Origin: Lentimonas sp. CC4
GTDB lineage: Bacteria > Verrucomicrobiota > Verrucomicrobiia > Opitutales > Coraliomargaritaceae
Length of the DNA: 64,000 nt
Assembly: GCF_902728235.1 (NCBI RefSeq)
Contig: NZ_CACVBO010000002.1
Span: forward strand, 186,001-250,000
Reading direction: 5' to 3'
The notes beneath the pieces were generated by a model. That model saw nothing but the letters and a program-made list of their open reading frames with translations, had not been told where the DNA came from and ran no database searches. The first letter of the stretch is position 1; each line of letters starts with the position of its first letter. Positions 9,698 to 17,656 of this stretch are shown here, piece after piece. Both the position numbers and the translations under genes were made by a program.

Positions 9698-10711
9698 TCA
9701 ATCTTCCAAGACAGGTGCCAGATAGATGTTCTTGTATTTTACCGCGGTGTGGTCGCCTTGCAGGTAGATTGGGCCGGGGGCGGAGGGATCCGTGTATATG
9801 GCACCGCCTGTCGGTCCAATCACTGGTTGATTATCGATCACTTTCACACCGTTGAGCACTACAGTGACATGGCGGTCTACTAGTGTGAGATCATAGGTCT
9901 GCCATTCTCCGGGGCGCTTTCCGGCATTCACCGACGGCGCGATACGGCTAAAGATCGCACCGACGCCTTGGAGGCCTTGCATTCGACTATCGCGGTCAAC
10001 TACTTGCGCTTCATACATGCCTCGCAGATACACCCCGCTATTGCGATTTGCCTCGATCAGGAACTCAATGTGAAGCCAGAAATCTTCGAATTCGGCCTCG
10101 CTGCGAATGTTCGAGTAGGCTCCAGTTGCACTGAAGTCGGTCTTTGGTGTATTGTTGACCAGCATGCCGTCCTCAACACTCCAGCCGTTTTTCTTATCGG
10201 TCTCGTGCAGGCGCCATCCCGTGAGATCTTTTCCGTTGAAAATCGCTTTCGGCTGACCAAAGCGAACTGTGCTTAGATCAGGAGCCGATTCCGGCATGGG
10301 CGTCACCCATTTGCCAGTGAAATGCTTTTGGGTGACAGGTCCGCCATTATTGGGCGTGGCGACAATCACACCGTCGAGCTTGCCGTTTATGAGGCCGACA
10401 TCGACGGTTCTAGCGACCACGATTTTACTCCTCTTAGTTTTACTTTTGTTCAGTGTAAACGTGAGTCGTCCGTCCTGGATCTGGGCATCATCATAGGGAC
10501 CTTCAGGGCCGACGTAGAGTCGCATAGTCACCACGGGTTCCCCGTCTTGTTCCTCTACGTGCATCCAAGCAGGCTCGCCCGAGTCGACATCCAAGCTCCA
10601 AAACCCTAGCAGATCTTCCGGCACCGCTGAAGTGTTCGCTAGAGAGCTTGAGGTGAAGCTCATGACGGTCAGTGCCACCAGTATTTGCAACGGTTTGATC
10701 CGATTTTTCAT
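9698..10711 (-). CDS. Secreted DUF1080 / 3-keto-disaccharide hydrolase family protein
   Basis: 337 residues with signal peptide (1-25, SSSLA). After an N-terminal beta-rich domain (~30-145), residues ~150-337 carry the DUF1080 signatures AIFNGKDLTGW, GWSVEDGMLVNN, FWLHIEFLIEANRNSGVYLR, GEWQTYDLTLVDRHVTVVLN and GPIYLQGD. This is a concanavalin-like jelly roll. Characterised DUF1080 members hydrolyse 3-keto-glycosides; many others are uncharacterised. It is the last gene of a minus-strand run with a TIM-barrel isomerase (42 bp upstream) and an alpha/beta hydrolase, a combination common in Verrucomicrobiota and Planctomycetes glycan loci. The role in this locus is unknown. Confidence 0.85.
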   Translation of the reverse strand: MKNRIKPLQILVALTVMSFTSSSLANTSAVPEDLLGFWSLDVDSGEPAWMHVEEQDGEPVVTMRLYVGPEGPYDDAQIQDGRLTFTLNKSKTKRSKIVVARTVDVGLINGKLDGVIVATPNNGGPVTQKHFTGKWVTPMPESAPDLSTVRFGQPKAIFNGKDLTGWRLHETDKKNGWSVEDGMLVNNTPKTDFSATGAYSNIRSEAEFEDFWLHIEFLIEANRNSGVYLRGMYEAQVVDRDSRMQGLQGVGAIFSRIAPSVNAGKRPGEWQTYDLTLVDRHVTVVLNGVKVIDNQPVIGPTGGAIYTDPSAPGPIYLQGDHTAVKYKNIYLAPVLED

Positions 10712-10753
10712 GTTATTTCAAATTGTGCTGATATTGTAAAAGAGCCAGAACAC

Positions 10754-11677
10754 TCAGCGCCCAAACAGTTCCAATGCGTAGGTAGCATTGGCTTTACTAG
10801 CTTCGAGACGATCCATGCCCTTCGGTGTCGCGCCTTCGAGGATCAACCATCCCTGATAGTCCATCGTCTTCAAAATACCTTTGATTCGTGGGAAGTCGAT
10901 GGAGCCATTACCAAGTAATGCCTTCATTTCCTTGAGGTGAATCTGGCAGATGTTATCGGTGCCAAGACTTTCTAATTCCGCATAGATATCGTAGCCCATG
11001 CTGGCTGAGTTCGCTACGTCGTAGAACACCTTCAACGCAGGGGAATCGACGCTTTCCAATATATATCGGTGGTCCGCCTCACAGAGTCGCGTTTCAAGGC
11101 CGAGCGTTAAGCCGTGTGACTCTGCCATGGGCGCGAGTCGCTTCAGCTTGGTGATGACGCTTTCGATGAGAGCGGGTTGGCCGTTGATGTCTCCTTTGTT
11201 GAAAAACGCCAGCAATACGATCTGTGGCGAAACTCGAGCAGCGAAGTCGGGATCGTTGAATTCGGCTGACTCAGTCTGGAGCAGCGCCATTGCAGCGATG
11301 CAGTCGACGACGAGCTGTTCGCCTTCGTCCGTTGATGCCAGAGGGATTTTGTTCAGTCGTCCGATTCCCAATGAGGAACAGGCGACACCAGTTCGCCTGA
11401 TGGTCTGACGAAATAGATCGCGATTGGCACGGGTGCGCAGATCCAGTCCCTCGCCAGCGGCACCAAAGGTAAACTGAACCCCTTGTAGGCCGACTCGCTC
11501 GGCAAAATAAAATGCTTCAACGTCGGCATCCATCCGCAGCGTCCAATCACACGTGCCGACCTTGAACTCCGACTTCGCTAACGCATGTGATTGCCCCAGC
11601 AATGTCGACGCGATGAGTAAATGACCGATCGATGACGCGTGCCGCCAATTGGCTAACACTGTTTTGAAGAAATTCAT
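10754..11677 (-). CDS. Secreted sugar-phosphate isomerase/epimerase-like TIM barrel (xylose isomerase-like)
   Basis: The frame opens at TTG 11713, but ATG 11677 is the better start. It lies 8 bp after the upstream stop and gives an N-terminal export segment (NWRHASSIGHLLIASTLL, ending SHALA). The 307-residue product follows the AP-endonuclease-2 / xylose-isomerase-like barrel: FKVGTCDWTLRMDADVEAF at the start, GLTLGLETRL with a metal-ligand Glu, FYDVANSA, ICQIHLKEM and a final GWLILEGATPKG. Exported members often accompany DUF1080 proteins and may act on oxidised sugars. The substrate is not deducible. Confidence 0.85.
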   Translation of the reverse strand: MNFFKTVLANWRHASSIGHLLIASTLLGQSHALAKSEFKVGTCDWTLRMDADVEAFYFAERVGLQGVQFTFGAAGEGLDLRTRANRDLFRQTIRRTGVACSSLGIGRLNKIPLASTDEGEQLVVDCIAAMALLQTESAEFNDPDFAARVSPQIVLLAFFNKGDINGQPALIESVITKLKRLAPMAESHGLTLGLETRLCEADHRYILESVDSPALKVFYDVANSASMGYDIYAELESLGTDNICQIHLKEMKALLGNGSIDFPRIKGILKTMDYQGWLILEGATPKGMDRLEASKANATYALELFGR

Positions 11678-11685
11678 GAGAGAGC

Positions 11686-12552
11686 TTAAGGTTGTAGCTG
11701 TTGATTGAACCAATCGAGAAATAAAATTTCGTCGTCGGCACGATTCGGCCAGCCGTGTTTGCCTCCCGATTTCACAATGAGCTGAACTGGAACGCCGTGT
11801 GACTCCGCAACTTCCTTAAATCGCTCGGATTGATACAGCGGAACGATTGGATCCGCATCACCGTGCACGATCAAAGTGGGAGCGGTGTGTTCATTAATGT
11901 GGTAGATGGATGACATCGCGCGACCTAGCGCTTGCCGTCCCTCTGCCGTAGCCGACTCGGGGCCAAAGGCTGGTTGCCAGCGTGACTGTGGACCCACGCC
12001 GACAGCATCGTCACCGGCCTCGCGCCAATTCAGATAGTCGACGGGTGGATAAAATACCGCAGCTGCCTGCACCGCGCTGCTGGCCCGTTCAACTGCGTCC
12101 TTCGCCGTGGGATTGCCGGGGGCGCCGGTAGTTGCGAGGATCAGACTCAAATGGCCGCCTGCACTCGAACCGGTGACTCCGATTCGATTTGGATCTATAT
12201 TCCACCGATCTGCGTTGGTTCGGATGAAGCGCACCGCTCGGTGCATAAATCCCATAATTTCGCGGACTTGGTAGCGCGGTTGTGAACCGTGGAAAATCGC
12301 AAAGACCGTGTATCCAGCGTCTGTATACAGTTTGCCGAAGTCTTCCTTCACTCTGCCGTGGTGGGACTTCCAACCACCACTGACGATGCTCACGATGCCT
12401 AGACCGTTTGGGTTATCCGGCATTAACACGTCCATTGTCATTGCTGTGCCTTCGAAGTGTTGGTAAACGACATCACGTTCGCGGGTCACTTCGGCGGAGG
12501 CCGTCGCAGTGAAAATTAGACAGAGCCCGAGGGTAAAGAGGAGCTTCTTCAT
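11686..12552 (-). CDS. Secreted alpha/beta hydrolase (BD-FAE/esterase type)
   Basis: The open frame extends to 12648, but that extension overlaps a terminator hairpin. ATG 12552 starts a good signal peptide (MKKLLFTLGLCLIFTATASA), giving 288 residues. The catalytic triad can be read as Ser in GVTGSSAGGHLSL, Asp in LIVHGDADPIVPLY and His in SGGKHGW. The family contains carbohydrate esterases and lipases; in this context removal of acyl groups from a glycan is plausible but not shown. It is first in a three-gene minus-strand operon (hydrolase, TIM barrel, DUF1080). Confidence 0.85.
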   Translation of the reverse strand: MKKLLFTLGLCLIFTATASAEVTRERDVVYQHFEGTAMTMDVLMPDNPNGLGIVSIVSGGWKSHHGRVKEDFGKLYTDAGYTVFAIFHGSQPRYQVREIMGFMHRAVRFIRTNADRWNIDPNRIGVTGSSAGGHLSLILATTGAPGNPTAKDAVERASSAVQAAAVFYPPVDYLNWREAGDDAVGVGPQSRWQPAFGPESATAEGRQALGRAMSSIYHINEHTAPTLIVHGDADPIVPLYQSERFKEVAESHGVPVQLIVKSGGKHGWPNRADDEILFLDWFNQQLQP

Positions 12553-12622
12553 GTTGAGGAACGAGGATGGATGAATTTGCGATGCCAAGCAAATGGACGC
12601 GGGGGAACTCAGGTGGAATATG

Positions 12623-12656
12623 AAAAAAGGGAACGGCTGCTTTCGCAATCGTTCCC
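12623..12656 (-). terminator. Rho-independent terminator of the 12732-14045 gene
   Basis: On the minus strand GGGAACG and CGTTCCC form a stem around a 14-base loop, followed by six T. It separates the gene at 12732 from the hydrolase operon. Confidence 0.85.
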
Positions 12657-12731
12657 AGTCAGTGTGAGCTCAGTTTCAGGCGGTGCCATTTGAGACGCGG
12701 CTGTGCTGCCCGCTTTAACCGATCCTTTTGA

Positions 12732-14045
12732 CTACTGAGAGGAGCAGAGCTTAAACTGAATGTTTACGCCACCGCTTTTCTTGTTATAGCCTCCGACTGC
12801 CAGTGTGAAGGTGTCGCCCTCATCCATTCTTCCGAGATTTATGTTGAAGCTGCTCGGCTTGCCAGTGGTGACGTCGGTGCCTAGCAACTCGTCTTTAACG
12901 TAGATGTGTAATGCATTGCTGCTGTTTTCGTTTTTTCCATAGATCTGACTGTCTTGAATCGAGATGATCCCAGCTTCTCCTGGTTGTATGGTGTAGGAGA
13001 CGATGACGAAGTGAGTTAGACCGTCCGTTGATACTTCGCTGCTGTCGCCAGATGTGATCTGACCTTTACGTGCCATGAGCCATCTTGCATTGACTGGCCC
13101 AGAGACCGCTCCTGGTTTCTTGTCGGGATCAACCACAAGGCGCCATGATTTCTTGGATTCGGGCTTTAAGTCTTGGTAGCGATCCTTTTGCCCTATTTCA
13201 ACTCCGGTTGGATTCCACTGGTAAGTCCAGCCCGTTTGAGAGTTGTCGATTTTGAAATCTTCTTCGAAGTCGGCGATGATCCGTGTTTTCCCGTCTGCAG
13301 GCTTTTTTTCCTGAGACTTCAAACTGGAGGCCTTGACTTGTAATTGTTTCATCGGTGCGAATGTTGCTTTGAAGTAGCTTACTTCGCATCCTCGGTAGCT
13401 TTTTGTGGCATTACCTTGCAGTCGGTTGTAGTATCCGACTGATTTGATGTTATCTAAATTTACAGCAGTTGGATCTCCGATCGTGGCTTCCTTGTCTGTA
13501 ACTGGAGTAAAGTGATACCACTTCAGATTATTTACAATTCGATCTGAAGCATCACTTGACGGTTTCGTGATCTCGAATGGCTGACTTGCGACCCACGAGT
13601 TGTTGGCTTGTTGGATGAGGAGCCGATAGCTTCCACTTATAAATCCGGACCCTGAGCCTTTTATATCAATAGCAATGTTTTCTATGCGACCTTCGGGGGC
13701 GTTCTCCCAAACAACCATTGATTGATACGATGGTTCGTTTTTACCAGTTGTGATACTGTCACCATCAGGCTTGTTTGCGATGGCTGCATTTGCTTGCGGG
13801 GAACTCGCAGCTAGATTGAAACTAGGTGCATAGCCCTCGGCATTCGGGTAATAGCCATTGCCTTGATTTGGGCTAGTTTGAGTGCCCGCTTTGAAGGTCG
13901 TGTTAATTGGACGTTCTAGCTTTATAATAGACTGAGTGATTTCAGTGTCTCCTCCAAGTTTTCCCCATTGCAGTTTTGTTTGAGACTGCAGGCTACAAGT
14001 AAACGCAATGAGGGTTAGTGGTATGAGGGCTGTTATAAGACGCAT
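12732..14045 (-). CDS. Secreted protein of unknown function sharing the N-terminal domain of GH150-like paralog B
   Basis: 437 residues with a signal peptide (1-21). Residues ~24-229 align clearly with residues ~26-232 of the 1294-residue protein at 21886. Matching blocks are LQWG/VQWG, GDSITTGKNEPSYQSMVVWEN / GDFISSGKNSATYETMICWEN, WVASQPFEIT / WYASEPISIT, KWYHFTPVTDKEATIGD / TWYHFTPLTSGSAVVGS and YRGCEVSYFKAT / WRGVHLRYFKAT. Residues ~250-437 form a second beta-rich domain (IIADFEEDF, SWRLVVDP, FTLAVGGYNKKSGGVNIQF) that I do not recognise. There are no obvious catalytic motifs. A secreted carbohydrate-binding or substrate-capture protein is a reasonable guess. It has its own upstream operator-like site (14115) and terminator. 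Confidence 0.8.
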   Translation of the reverse strand: MRLITALIPLTLIAFTCSLQSQTKLQWGKLGGDTEITQSIIKLERPINTTFKAGTQTSPNQGNGYYPNAEGYAPSFNLAASSPQANAAIANKPDGDSITTGKNEPSYQSMVVWENAPEGRIENIAIDIKGSGSGFISGSYRLLIQQANNSWVASQPFEITKPSSDASDRIVNNLKWYHFTPVTDKEATIGDPTAVNLDNIKSVGYYNRLQGNATKSYRGCEVSYFKATFAPMKQLQVKASSLKSQEKKPADGKTRIIADFEEDFKIDNSQTGWTYQWNPTGVEIGQKDRYQDLKPESKKSWRLVVDPDKKPGAVSGPVNARWLMARKGQITSGDSSEVSTDGLTHFVIVSYTIQPGEAGIISIQDSQIYGKNENSSNALHIYVKDELLGTDVTTGKPSSFNINLGRMDEGDTFTLAVGGYNKKSGGVNIQFKLCSSQ

Positions 14046-14114
14046 GATAAGTTATGGTGTTCGGGGTTTAGGAACATCTACATTACGAAAAGTATAGGGA
14101 TCCAGATAGACTGG

Positions 14115-14145
14115 ATTGCGTAATAAATGTATCGGATTTCGTCTC
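14115..14145 (+). promoter_or_regulatory. Recurrent ~30-bp operator-like motif, site 3
   Basis: ATTGCGTAATAAATGT, then ATCGGATTTCGTC. It lies 70 bp upstream of the minus-strand gene at 12732-14045 and reads away from it, like the other members. Confidence 0.6.
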
Positions 14146-14163
14146 GTCTAACCGAGAGTCGTC

Positions 14164-15690
14164 CTAGTTCTTAGACTTATATTTTTTCCAGCTTTGAGTC
14201 TCCATTAGTTCGCCCGATTCGAGACGATTCCACAGATCGGGGGCGTTCGCTTTCACTCCCTTGCGAACTAGAACTGAGGACATGTTCTCTTCGACCTGAC
14301 GGTTGCCTAGATCTTCCAGTCCGAAGTCGCGATTCTGCTGCAACCATGTGGCCTCGTTGGCGCGCATCTGTTCCAGCACAACTGCATATTCTGGGTTGCT
14401 GGCTAAGTTATTGAGCTCATCTGGATCGTTCTCGAGGTCGTAGAGTTCTTCGACTGGTTTTTCATCGTGCATGAAGATCATTTCTACGTCACTCAGTTTA
14501 CCTTCCTTCTTTAGCTGACGCATAACATGCATGGCCGGTCGGTTAAGCTCCAGGTAGGCCTGGTCGGTTTCCCATGGTATCTCGGGCATATGATTTTTGA
14601 TATATTTAAACTGTTTGGTGGTGATGCTGCGTGAGCAATCATCGATCTCGTCCCAGATGTCACGAGCGGAGCGCACGTATTGGCGGTATTCTGGCTGGTC
14701 GGTGCCGAGGAATGGTTTCGACGTGATGTAGTCGGGGATGGTGGAGCCAGTAAGTTTTAGCACGGTTGCTGAAATATCGGTGGTGCATACGAGTTCGTCG
14801 ATGACAGTGCCCGCCTCAATGAGACCGGGTGCCCAGACGATCATTGGAATGTGTATGCCTGGGTCTTGTAGGTAACCTTTGCCGCGTAGATTACAGCGAC
14901 CATTATCGGCGATAAAAATGACGATGGTGTTGTTTTCGAGTCCTTCGTCTTCAAGCTTTTGCATGATTTGTCCGACTTCGTTATCCATGTATTCGACGGT
15001 GTCGAGGTAGGCCGCCCAATCGTAGCGAATTTCCGGTGTGTCTGCCATGAACGGCGGAAGCTCGATGGCATTCATGTCGACGGGGTGCTTTGATTCTGCA
15101 CGCACGCCGTTCCACCAATCCCCGCGGTGCGTGACCACGAGTTGGATTTGATTGAAAAAGGGCTGATCGGCAGCAGAGAAATCTAGCTCCTTATCGAATA
15201 GGCCAAAATTCGTCACGCCGTCATACGAACCGAGTGGAGCAGTCTTAAAATTGCAATCGATCTTCTTACCTCCTTTCATTACCAGATCGCTGCCAAGGAT
15301 GGCGGTGTAGCCCGCATCGCGCATCCAATAGGTGATCGGTTTGTAGGGAGCCATTAGTGGCACATCGCGATTGCTGCGATGGTGCTGTGCATTGATCCTC
15401 GTTTGATTGACTCCGACCATCATGGAGGATCGGTTCGGAGAGCAGATTGGGTTCGCGCAATAGGCCTTAGTGAAGCGTGCGCCTTCTGCGGCGAGTCGGT
15501 TGAGGTTGGGTGTTCTGACTCCGGCAGTGCCGTAGCACTCCAGATCCGTCCCCATATCTTCAGCCATCAACCAGATGATATTCGGTCGCTTGTTGATTGT
15601 CGGCGACGGGGTTACCATTGCATGTGATACCCCGGCGCATAGGCCGATTAGCAGTGCGAGGAATCCGTATAGTTTAGTAGATAAGTGCAT
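14164..15690 (-). CDS. Secreted family S1 sulfatase
   Basis: The frame opens at 15798, but ATG 15690 starts a typical signal peptide (MHLSTKLYGFLALLIGL...SHA). From there, 508 residues carry RPNIIWLMAEDMGTD, the formylglycine motif C83-S-P-N-R87 (ANPICSPNRSSMMVG) and FIADNGRCNLRGKGYL as second metal site. The C-terminal ELYDLENDPDELNNLASNPE is also present. It resembles the arylsulfatase / N-sulfoglucosamine-type branch with SRSITTKQFKYIKN near the C-terminus. Two operator-like sites lie in the divergent region shared with the prepilin-type gene. Confidence 0.95.
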   Translation of the reverse strand: MHLSTKLYGFLALLIGLCAGVSHAMVTPSPTINKRPNIIWLMAEDMGTDLECYGTAGVRTPNLNRLAAEGARFTKAYCANPICSPNRSSMMVGVNQTRINAQHHRSNRDVPLMAPYKPITYWMRDAGYTAILGSDLVMKGGKKIDCNFKTAPLGSYDGVTNFGLFDKELDFSAADQPFFNQIQLVVTHRGDWWNGVRAESKHPVDMNAIELPPFMADTPEIRYDWAAYLDTVEYMDNEVGQIMQKLEDEGLENNTIVIFIADNGRCNLRGKGYLQDPGIHIPMIVWAPGLIEAGTVIDELVCTTDISATVLKLTGSTIPDYITSKPFLGTDQPEYRQYVRSARDIWDEIDDCSRSITTKQFKYIKNHMPEIPWETDQAYLELNRPAMHVMRQLKKEGKLSDVEMIFMHDEKPVEELYDLENDPDELNNLASNPEYAVVLEQMRANEATWLQQNRDFGLEDLGNRQVEENMSSVLVRKGVKANAPDLWNRLESGELMETQSWKKYKSKN

Positions 15691-15815
15691 GGTAGATAGC
15701 CCCGAGGTAACGCGATTCGTGTCGTAGGGTTGGGGGATTTTAAGTGTTCGTGTGGCTGTTACTATCGGTAAGGTTAAAGATAGTATATCATACTCCAAAC
15801 GTGAGAACAGATGTA

Positions 15816-15845
15816 TGCGCGTATTAGATATACGCGATTGAGCCA
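15816..15845 (+). promoter_or_regulatory. Recurrent ~30-bp operator-like motif, site 4
   Basis: TGCGCGTATTAGATATACGC then GATTGAGCCA. It matches the site at 34483 (ACGCAAAAGGTATATGC then GATTGCGCAC) and is oriented for the minus-strand sulfatase, 126 bp from its start. Confidence 0.55.
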
Positions 15846-15850
15846 GTTTG

Positions 15851-15881
15851 ATTTGCGTAATGAGGTATATAATTTACGTAA
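15851..15881 (-). promoter_or_regulatory. Recurrent ~30-bp operator-like motif, site 5
   Basis: The minus strand reads TTACGTAAATTATATACCTC then ATTACGCAAAT. It resembles the site at 17484 and is oriented for the plus-strand prepilin-type gene about 120 bp away. Confidence 0.5.
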
Positions 15882-16000
15882 ACACGCCTTTCTTCGTCAG
15901 TTTGAGTTTGCTATGATGGCAACATGGACGAGTCGAATCTTCACTTATTGAAGCCTGACTCGCACGTTTTTTATGATCTAACCTCACACCCCCTTCATGT

Positions 16001-16687
16001 ATGAAATTACTTAGCCCCCAATCCCGATTGTCTCGTAATCCCGCGACCTCCCTAGGTTTCACCTTGATCGAATTACTTACGGTGATTGCAGTTATTGCAA
16101 TCCTTGCCGCTATCTTAATCCCTTCAATTTCAAAAGTTAGAGAGAAAGCGCAGGCGACACAATCGTTGTCGAACTTACGTCAACTAGGTGTCGCAACGCA
16201 GATTTATGTAGCAGATAATAAGGGGATGCTCCCAGCCATCGACTGGAAAGTTGAGGAAGCGTATTGGGTGACTAGTTTATGGAAGGTCGTTTATGAGCGG
16301 GATATGCTTTCGCAGGAAGCTGATCGGAGCATGGATACTATTTTTAATTCACCGTTGCACGAACCGGTCGCCGAGGGCGAAGAGCAGGGGGATAATTTGA
16401 AGGCTTTTTATGGTATGAATGGCTGGTTGGCGAAGAAGGTTGATAATGGAGATGGCACCAAGACCAAGTTTGGAATTCCTCAGATTAGTGTGCTTAATCC
16501 TACCAAGACGATACTGTATGGAGATGCGCAAAAACGCGTGCTCTGGGACTTGCCGTCTTCAATTCATTACCTGCATGGGAACAAATGTAACTTTGTATTT
16601 ATCGATGGACATGTGGAATCATTGACGGCGGAAGAGATGGTTGCTTTGGGTGATCCGTTCTGGAGATACGATGTAGCCACAAAATAG
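16001..16687 (+). CDS. Prepilin-type N-terminal cleavage/methylation domain protein (DUF1559-like pseudopilin)
   Basis: 228 residues. The type III signal peptide is explicit: cleavage after Gly19 in LGFTLIELLTVIAVIAILAAI, with Glu24 as the conserved +5 Glu. The globular part contains LSNLRQLGVATQIYVADN and ends with NFVFIDGHVESL, the DGH C-terminal motif of the large pseudopilin family of Verrucomicrobiota, Lentisphaerota and Planctomycetota. Function of these proteins, which occur in many copies per genome and often beside sulfatase and glycan genes, is not established; a type II-like secretion or surface role is presumed. Upstream lies an operator-like site in the correct orientation. Confidence 0.9.
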   Translation: MKLLSPQSRLSRNPATSLGFTLIELLTVIAVIAILAAILIPSISKVREKAQATQSLSNLRQLGVATQIYVADNKGMLPAIDWKVEEAYWVTSLWKVVYERDMLSQEADRSMDTIFNSPLHEPVAEGEEQGDNLKAFYGMNGWLAKKVDNGDGTKTKFGIPQISVLNPTKTILYGDAQKRVLWDLPSSIHYLHGNKCNFVFIDGHVESLTAEEMVALGDPFWRYDVATK

Positions 16688-16762
16688 GATCGGGGGGCAG
16701 TCACTTCGTGTGATCTGTCGCGGTTCAATTCATTCTTAGGCTATTGACCTCGTATTAGTCTC

Positions 16763-16797
16763 AAAAAAGGAGGCGTGAACTTCGTTCAGGCCTCCTT
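16763..16797 (-). terminator. Rho-independent terminator of the EF-hand protein gene
   Basis: On the minus strand AAGGAGGCCTGAAC pairs with GTTCACGCCTCCTT (one mismatch) followed by T residues. It is 30 bp past the stop of the gene at 16827 and could also stop the converging prepilin-type transcript. Confidence 0.8.
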
Positions 16798-16826
16798 CGA
16801 AATGAATGGTATGTTGGTCAGATCAA

Positions 16827-17081
16827 CTACTTTTGATCCTTCTTCGTTTTGGCTGCCCAATGAGCTTTTTTCTCAGTGCCAGTGACGATCCCGTCTTTAT
16901 TGGTGTCGATGATGACGAATTGTGCTTCAACTTTCTCTTGATTGAACTTCCAGCCTTTTTTGGCTGCAGCTTTCTTTTGAGCTGCGACGAACTGGTCTTT
17001 GGTCATGCCCTTCTGGGCAGCTGAAAGACTTGTGAGTGCTGCGATGCACAGGATGCCTGCAATGGTGAGTGTTTTGGTCAT
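16827..17081 (-). CDS. Small secreted EF-hand-like protein
   Basis: 84 residues: signal peptide (1-22, SLSAA) and a mature part rich in Lys and Ala with one calcium-binding loop DTNKDGIVTGTE (Asp, Asn, Asp, Gly, Val and Glu at EF-hand positions). MTKDQFVAAQKKAAAKKG before it could be the first helix of a degenerate pair. Short EF-hand secreted proteins are common in Verrucomicrobiota and Planctomycetota and are unassigned. It has its own terminator and an operator-like site 138 bp upstream, which suggests co-regulation with the sulfatases. Confidence 0.75.
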   Translation of the reverse strand: MTKTLTIAGILCIAALTSLSAAQKGMTKDQFVAAQKKAAAKKGWKFNQEKVEAQFVIIDTNKDGIVTGTEKKAHWAAKTKKDQK

Positions 17082-17218
17082 AATCTATGTGTGTGGTTGT
17101 CTCCTCGTTGGAGTGGGGTGATTTGAGGCGCAAGGTGGTTTCACGCATGATGTGTCGCACCGATCCTTGCCATTTGAACTCGTATCATAGCGGAATGCCG
17201 AATTCGTGACTATATTGA

Positions 17219-17249
17219 ATCGCGTCGAAAGTATGCGTGTTTATGACGG
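17219..17249 (+). promoter_or_regulatory. Recurrent ~30-bp operator-like motif, site 6
   Basis: ATCGCGTCGAAAGTATGC then GTGTTTATGACGG. It is nearly superposable on the site at 21819 (ATCGCGTATAAAGTATATG then TTTATTCGTCAGG) and lies upstream of the EF-hand gene. Confidence 0.65.
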
Positions 17250-17294
17250 AATCGGCTCTATGTTATTACTGGAAGTATCACTGGGATATGGCGC

Positions 17295-17327
17295 AAAAAA
17301 GGCACGCATCTTGCGATCCGTGCCTTT
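17295..17327 (-). terminator. Orphan minus-strand terminator hairpin
   Basis: On the minus strand AAAGGCACG pairs with CGTGCCTTT, followed by a T run. No minus-strand gene precedes it before 17657, so it may end a short untranslated transcript starting near the site at 17401. Confidence 0.65.
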
Positions 17328-17400
17328 CAGGGATATCCCCATATCCCCATTCAAAATGTAGCCCGACTATACGAATAATCCGAAGTGTGGCATAGTGATG

Positions 17401-17433
17401 ATCGCGTAAAAAACATGTGTATTTTCGTCAGCG
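17401..17433 (+). promoter_or_regulatory. Recurrent ~30-bp operator-like motif, site 7 (no gene assigned)
   Basis: ATCGCGTAAAAAACATGTG then TATTTTCGTCAGCG. This is one of the two best copies, almost the same as the site at 29439. Its orientation predicts a minus-strand target, but only the orphan terminator lies there. Confidence 0.65.
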
Positions 17434-17483
17434 AAAGCGGATTATTCAGTCCACGATTCTTCGATTCCCATTTCGGCTGATTG

Positions 17484-17514
17484 ATTTGCGCAAATCGATA
17501 TATCTTTTACGTTA
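17484..17514 (-). promoter_or_regulatory. Recurrent ~30-bp operator-like motif, site 8
   Basis: The minus strand reads AACGTAAAAGATATATC then GATTTGCGCAAAT. It matches the site at 34483 and is 143 bp upstream of the cNMP/CBS/DUF294 gene in the expected orientation. Confidence 0.5.
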
Positions 17515-17656
17515 AAACCGCTTTCGCCAACTGGTGGAATTCACTATTATCGTTCAGTGTGATGGGTGGTCGTTCAATGCCCCTTGTTTTTGTAAGCCTC
17601 GGGCTGACCTAATACTAGTTTAGGTTTGGGGCGGACCTTAGTTGTAAATATTCCTT

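Larger units (their letters stand above)
15691..16000. other. Divergent intergenic region with two operator-like sites
   Basis: 310 bp between a minus-strand sulfatase and a plus-strand prepilin-type gene. It is AT-rich with many TATA-like and inverted sequences and contains two copies of the recurrent motif (15816-15845 and 15851-15881) in opposite orientations, one facing each gene. No coding potential seen. Confidence 0.6.
17082..17656. other. Noncoding region with three operator-like sites and an orphan terminator
   Basis: 575 bp without a credible gene. It contains operator-like sites at 17219, 17401 and 17484 and a minus-strand terminator hairpin at 17295-17327 nested in a longer inverted repeat (GGGATATGG / CCATATCCC). 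Confidence 0.6.
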
